Source: Prevotella sp. (GTDB lineage Bacteria; Bacteroidota; Bacteroidia; Bacteroidales; Bacteroidaceae). From it: 9,037 bases of DNA. The stretch is taken from NCBI GenBank assembly GCA_021203705.1, contig JAJQAR010000042.1, positions 1 through 9,037 on the forward strand, read 5' to 3'. Each line of letters opens with the position of its first letter. Position 1 is the stretch's first letter. The position numbers and the translations under genes are program-made. The notes under the pieces are model-generated. The model did not search any database. It was not told the origin of the DNA and saw only the letters and a list, made by a program, of their open reading frames with translations. Below, piece after piece: positions 7,211 through 9,037 of the stretch.

Positions 7211-7975
7211 TTATTTGTTCTTGTTTATTATCTCCTTCGCCAATGACAAATGATTCTGACTTCCTTTGGAATCGGCATCGTAGAGGATTACTGGTAAGCC
7301 GTGACTGGGAGACTCACTCAACTTCACGTTTCGCTGTATCACGGTCTTGAACACCAGTTCCTGGAAATGGCGCTTCACCTCATCGTATATTTGGTTTGCC
7401 AAACGCAGACGACTGTCGTACATCGTGAGTAGGAAACCTTCTATCTCTATTCTCGGATTCAACTTGCTCTTTATTATCTTTATCGTGTTGAGCAGTTTAC
7501 TGATACCCTCCAATGCGAAATACTCACATTGTACGGGGATTATCACTGAATCGGCAGCTGTCAGGGCATTCACCGTTATCAACCCAAGCGACGGTGAGCA
7601 GTCTATAAGCAGGTAGTCATAATCGTCAACTATCGGTTTCAGCAAGTTCTTTATCACCTGTTCTCTATGGTCAATGTTAAGCATCTCTATCTCCGCTCCC
7701 ACTAAGTCGATATGACTCGGAATGATGTCCAATCCGTCAATGTCTGTGGTGTATACGGCATCATGTACATCTGCATGGTCGATTATACACTCATACAGTG
7801 AACAGTCTATATCTTTCGTGTTAACACCTAAACCGCTTGACGCATTGGCTTGTGGGTCGGCATCGATTATCAGAACCTTCTTCTCTAACGTGGCAAGAGA
7901 GGCTCCTAAGTTAATCGTCGTCGTCGTCTTTCCAACTCCTCCCTTTTGATTTGCCAATGCTATTATCTTTCCCAT
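7211..7975 (-). CDS. parA: Chromosome-partitioning ATPase ParA (Soj/MinD superfamily)
   Basis: ParA is an ATP-dependent dimer that binds DNA non-specifically and drives separation of ParB-parS complexes. The 254 residues contain the deviant Walker A KGGVGKTT (11-18) with signature Lys11, the A' motif DADPQ (38-42) and Walker B LLIDC with Asp125. There is no N-terminal DNA-binding extension, as in the small chromosomal Soj type. I start at the ATG 7973-7975 (MGKIIALANQKGG). The frame also extends seven codons upstream to a TTG, but Soj-type proteins normally begin immediately before this strand, so the longer form is unlikely. It is the first gene of the minus-strand operon, with a leader of about 70 nt from a candidate promoter shared divergently with surE. 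Confidence 0.96.
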   Translation of the reverse strand: MGKIIALANQKGGVGKTTTTINLGASLATLEKKVLIIDADPQANASSGLGVNTKDIDCSLYECIIDHADVHDAVYTTDIDGLDIIPSHIDLVGAEIEMLNIDHREQVIKNLLKPIVDDYDYLLIDCSPSLGLITVNALTAADSVIIPVQCEYFALEGISKLLNTIKIIKSKLNPRIEIEGFLLTMYDSRLRLANQIYDEVKRHFQELVFKTVIQRNVKLSESPSHGLPVILYDADSKGSQNHLSLAKEIINKNK

Positions 7976-8003
7976 TTTTCTAATTTCAATCAACAAAACA
8001 ACC

Positions 8004-8026
8004 TTTACTGACAGTATGCCAGTAAA
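8004..8026. repeat. Inverted repeat in the parA leader
   Basis: TTTACTG (8004-8010) and CAGTAAA (8020-8026) are exact reverse complements around a 9-nt loop. The pairing extends to CC/GG if one A is bulged. It lies about 30-50 nt upstream of the parA ATG and would be in the 5' UTR if the candidate promoter is right. It may be an mRNA hairpin or an operator. Confidence 0.5.
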
Positions 8027-8049
8027 AGGATTTAATAAAAAACGTTTTG

Positions 8050-8057
8050 CAAAAATA
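8050..8057 (-). promoter_or_regulatory. Candidate -7 promoter element for the parA operon
   Basis: On the minus strand the sequence is TATTTTTG, matching the Bacteroidota -7 consensus TAnnTTTG. A transcript starting a few bases further on would have a leader of about 70 nt. I see no good TTG-type -33 box at the right distance, so this is weaker than the surE promoter. Confidence 0.5.
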
Positions 8058-8077
8058 CATATTTTATATGAGAAACA

Positions 8078-8106
8078 TTGGTTTTAAACCTTTTTTCGTA
8101 CTTTTG
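8078..8106 (+). promoter_or_regulatory. Candidate Bacteroidota-type promoter for surE-lpxB
   Basis: A -33 TTG (8078-8080) and a -7 TACTTTTG (8099-8106, exact TAnnTTTG) are separated by 18 nt, close to the known spacing for the group's primary sigma factor. Transcription would begin near 8112, leaving a leader of about 15 nt before the ATG at 8127. A short palindrome, GGTTTTAAACC (8080-8090), lies in the spacer. Confidence 0.65.
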
Positions 8107-8126
8107 CAAGAAAGAAATTGATTTAT

Positions 8127-8891
8127 ATGAATGATAAAAAACCATTTATTCTCGTTTCCAACGACGACGGTTATCATGCCAAAGGGCTTAACTCTCTGAT
8201 ACATTTCCTCGCTGATATGGCGGATATTCTCGTGTGCGCTCCTGACTCCGCACGGTCAGGGTATTCAACAGCTTTCTCCGCAGTCACTCCTTTGAGACTG
8301 AAAAAACGGAAAAGTCATGCGGGGGCTGAGATCTGGTCGTGCAACGGCACTCCTGTCGACTGTGTTAAATTGGCTTTGAGTGAGCTATGCCCTCGTCTTC
8401 CCGATATGGTGATAGGGGGTATAAACCACGGGGATAACGCTTCTGTCAATTCGCATTACTCGGGTACTATGGGTGTTACACGTGAGGGCTGCATGAAATA
8501 TATCCCTTCGGTGGCGTTTTCCTTGTGTGATTACCACGAGGATGCGGATTTCGAACCGTTGCGCACCACGATACGGCAGATTGTGAAAAAGGTACTGGAA
8601 GTGGGCCTTCCGAGATGTGTGTGCCTGAACGTGAATTTCCCGTTGGTTGATGCGTTCAAAGGTATCAGGGTATGCCGTATGGCGAAAGGTAGGTGGCTGC
8701 ATGAGGTGTCACATGCTAATCACCCTCGTGGCTACGACTATTATTGGCTCATAGGGGATTACACCAACGATGAGCCGGAGGCGGAAGATACCGACAACTG
8801 GGCTCTCACTCATGGATATATTGCCATAACGCCTACCACTATCGACGTTACCGCTCACGAGGCGGTGGAGAATATCCGTAAATGGTTCTGA
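8127..8891 (+). CDS. surE: SurE 5'/3'-nucleotidase (survival protein SurE)
   Basis: SurE is a metal-dependent phosphatase that removes phosphate from nucleoside monophosphates in the cytoplasm. The 254 residues carry all metal-site signatures: SNDDG with Asp13-Asp14, APDSARSG with Ser44, NGTPVDC (73-79) and GGIN with Asn100. The SGTMGVTREG loop (112-121) corresponds to the SGTxxAxxEG motif. The length is normal for the family. I place the start at the ATG 8127-8129 (MNDKKPFILVSNDDG); an in-frame TTG at 8118 would add three residues but is less likely, given the ATG and the candidate promoter only about 20 nt upstream. The gene stops 4 nt before lpxB, so the two are probably co-transcribed. 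It is divergent from parA. Confidence 0.96.
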   Translation: MNDKKPFILVSNDDGYHAKGLNSLIHFLADMADILVCAPDSARSGYSTAFSAVTPLRLKKRKSHAGAEIWSCNGTPVDCVKLALSELCPRLPDMVIGGINHGDNASVNSHYSGTMGVTREGCMKYIPSVAFSLCDYHEDADFEPLRTTIRQIVKKVLEVGLPRCVCLNVNFPLVDAFKGIRVCRMAKGRWLHEVSHANHPRGYDYYWLIGDYTNDEPEAEDTDNWALTHGYIAITPTTIDVTAHEAVENIRKWF

Positions 8892-8895
8892 AAAC

Positions 8896-9037
8896 ATGAA
8901 ATATTATATCATAGCAGGGGAGGCGAGTGGCGACCTTCACGCCTCTCACCTGATGTCAGCGTTGAAAAACCGTGATACCAAGCCGGAATTCCGTTTTTTC
9001 GGTGGTGATTTGATGGCTGCTGTAGGTGGTACATTGG
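8896..9037 (+). CDS. lpxB: Lipid-A-disaccharide synthase LpxB, N-terminal 47 residues (cut by window end)
   Basis: LpxB joins UDP-2,3-diacylglucosamine to lipid X at the inner membrane, forming the lipid A disaccharide. The frame starts at the ATG 8896-8898 and stays open to the window end. The visible part holds the family's opening motif AGEASGDLHA (residues 7-16) and a later FRFFGGDLM and AAVGG segment typical of Bacteroidota LpxB. There is no Shine-Dalgarno. The 4-nt gap after surE points to an operon. Confidence 0.92.
   Translation, partial: MKYYIIAGEASGDLHASHLMSALKNRDTKPEFRFFGGDLMAAVGGTL

Noticed and set aside
6656..7246. A 196-codon open frame on the plus strand opposite parB and the end of parA
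   Set aside because: It is antisense to two clearly conserved genes, has no recognisable domain, and reads like the mirror of their codon pattern.
7976..7996. Upstream TTG start for parA adding seven residues
   Set aside because: Soj-type ParA proteins begin just before the Walker A strand, and the ATG at 7973-7975 fits; the extension MLIEIRK has no support.
8118..8126. TTG start for surE adding three residues
   Set aside because: The ATG at 8127 gives the usual short N-terminus before the NDDG motif, and the TTG lies only a few bases after the predicted transcription start.
1..9037. tRNA, rRNA, CRISPR array, transposase or phage genes
   Set aside because: No cloverleaf, spaced repeat array, transposase motif or phage gene could be seen on either strand.

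Overview
The window looks like a stretch of a Bacteroidota chromosome, most likely a Prevotella-like member of Bacteroidales. The reasons are a C-terminal domain of the type IX secretion (T9SS) kind, a DUF5683 membrane protein, promoter boxes of the Bacteroidota TAnnTTTG form, almost no Shine-Dalgarno sequences, and a linked surE-lpxB pair divergent from a parA-parB operon. The genus is an inference from gene style and was not tested by a search.

Layout from left to right. (1) Positions 2-715, plus strand, hold the 3' end of a large secreted surface protein with a T9SS sorting domain. (2) Positions 716-827 are a short convergent intergenic region made largely of small repeats: AT-rich heptamers, a 35-nt-spaced degenerate repeat and an imperfect hairpin. 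(3) Positions 828-1808, minus strand, encode an exported pectin methylesterase whose last codons form a perfect 17-bp inverted repeat. (4) Positions 1858-7975, minus strand, form a tight run transcribed in the order parA, parB, DUF5683 protein, LysM lytic transglycosylase, RelA/SpoT-type (p)ppGpp synthetase/hydrolase, with gaps of 27, 10, 41 and 34 nt. The pectinesterase follows 49 nt further downstream. (5) Positions 7976-8126 are a divergent promoter region. (6) Positions 8127-9037, plus strand, hold surE and the start of lpxB, 4 nt apart.

The minus-strand operon puts chromosome segregation (ParA/ParB), cell-wall cleavage (lytic transglycosylase) and nutrient-stress signalling (RSH) in one transcript. 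The divergent pair serves nucleotide turnover (SurE) and lipid A synthesis (LpxB). All core genes are full length with intact catalytic motifs. The left end (surface protein plus pectinesterase) looks like accessory polysaccharide-use content next to the housekeeping block.

I see no evidence for a new defence, mobile or RNA-based system. The points most worth a second look are the perfect Shine-Dalgarno in front of the RSH gene in a lineage that seldom uses one, the repeat mosaic in which both convergent genes end, and the DUF5683 protein, whose function is unknown. There is no gene-free stretch longer than 300 bases.
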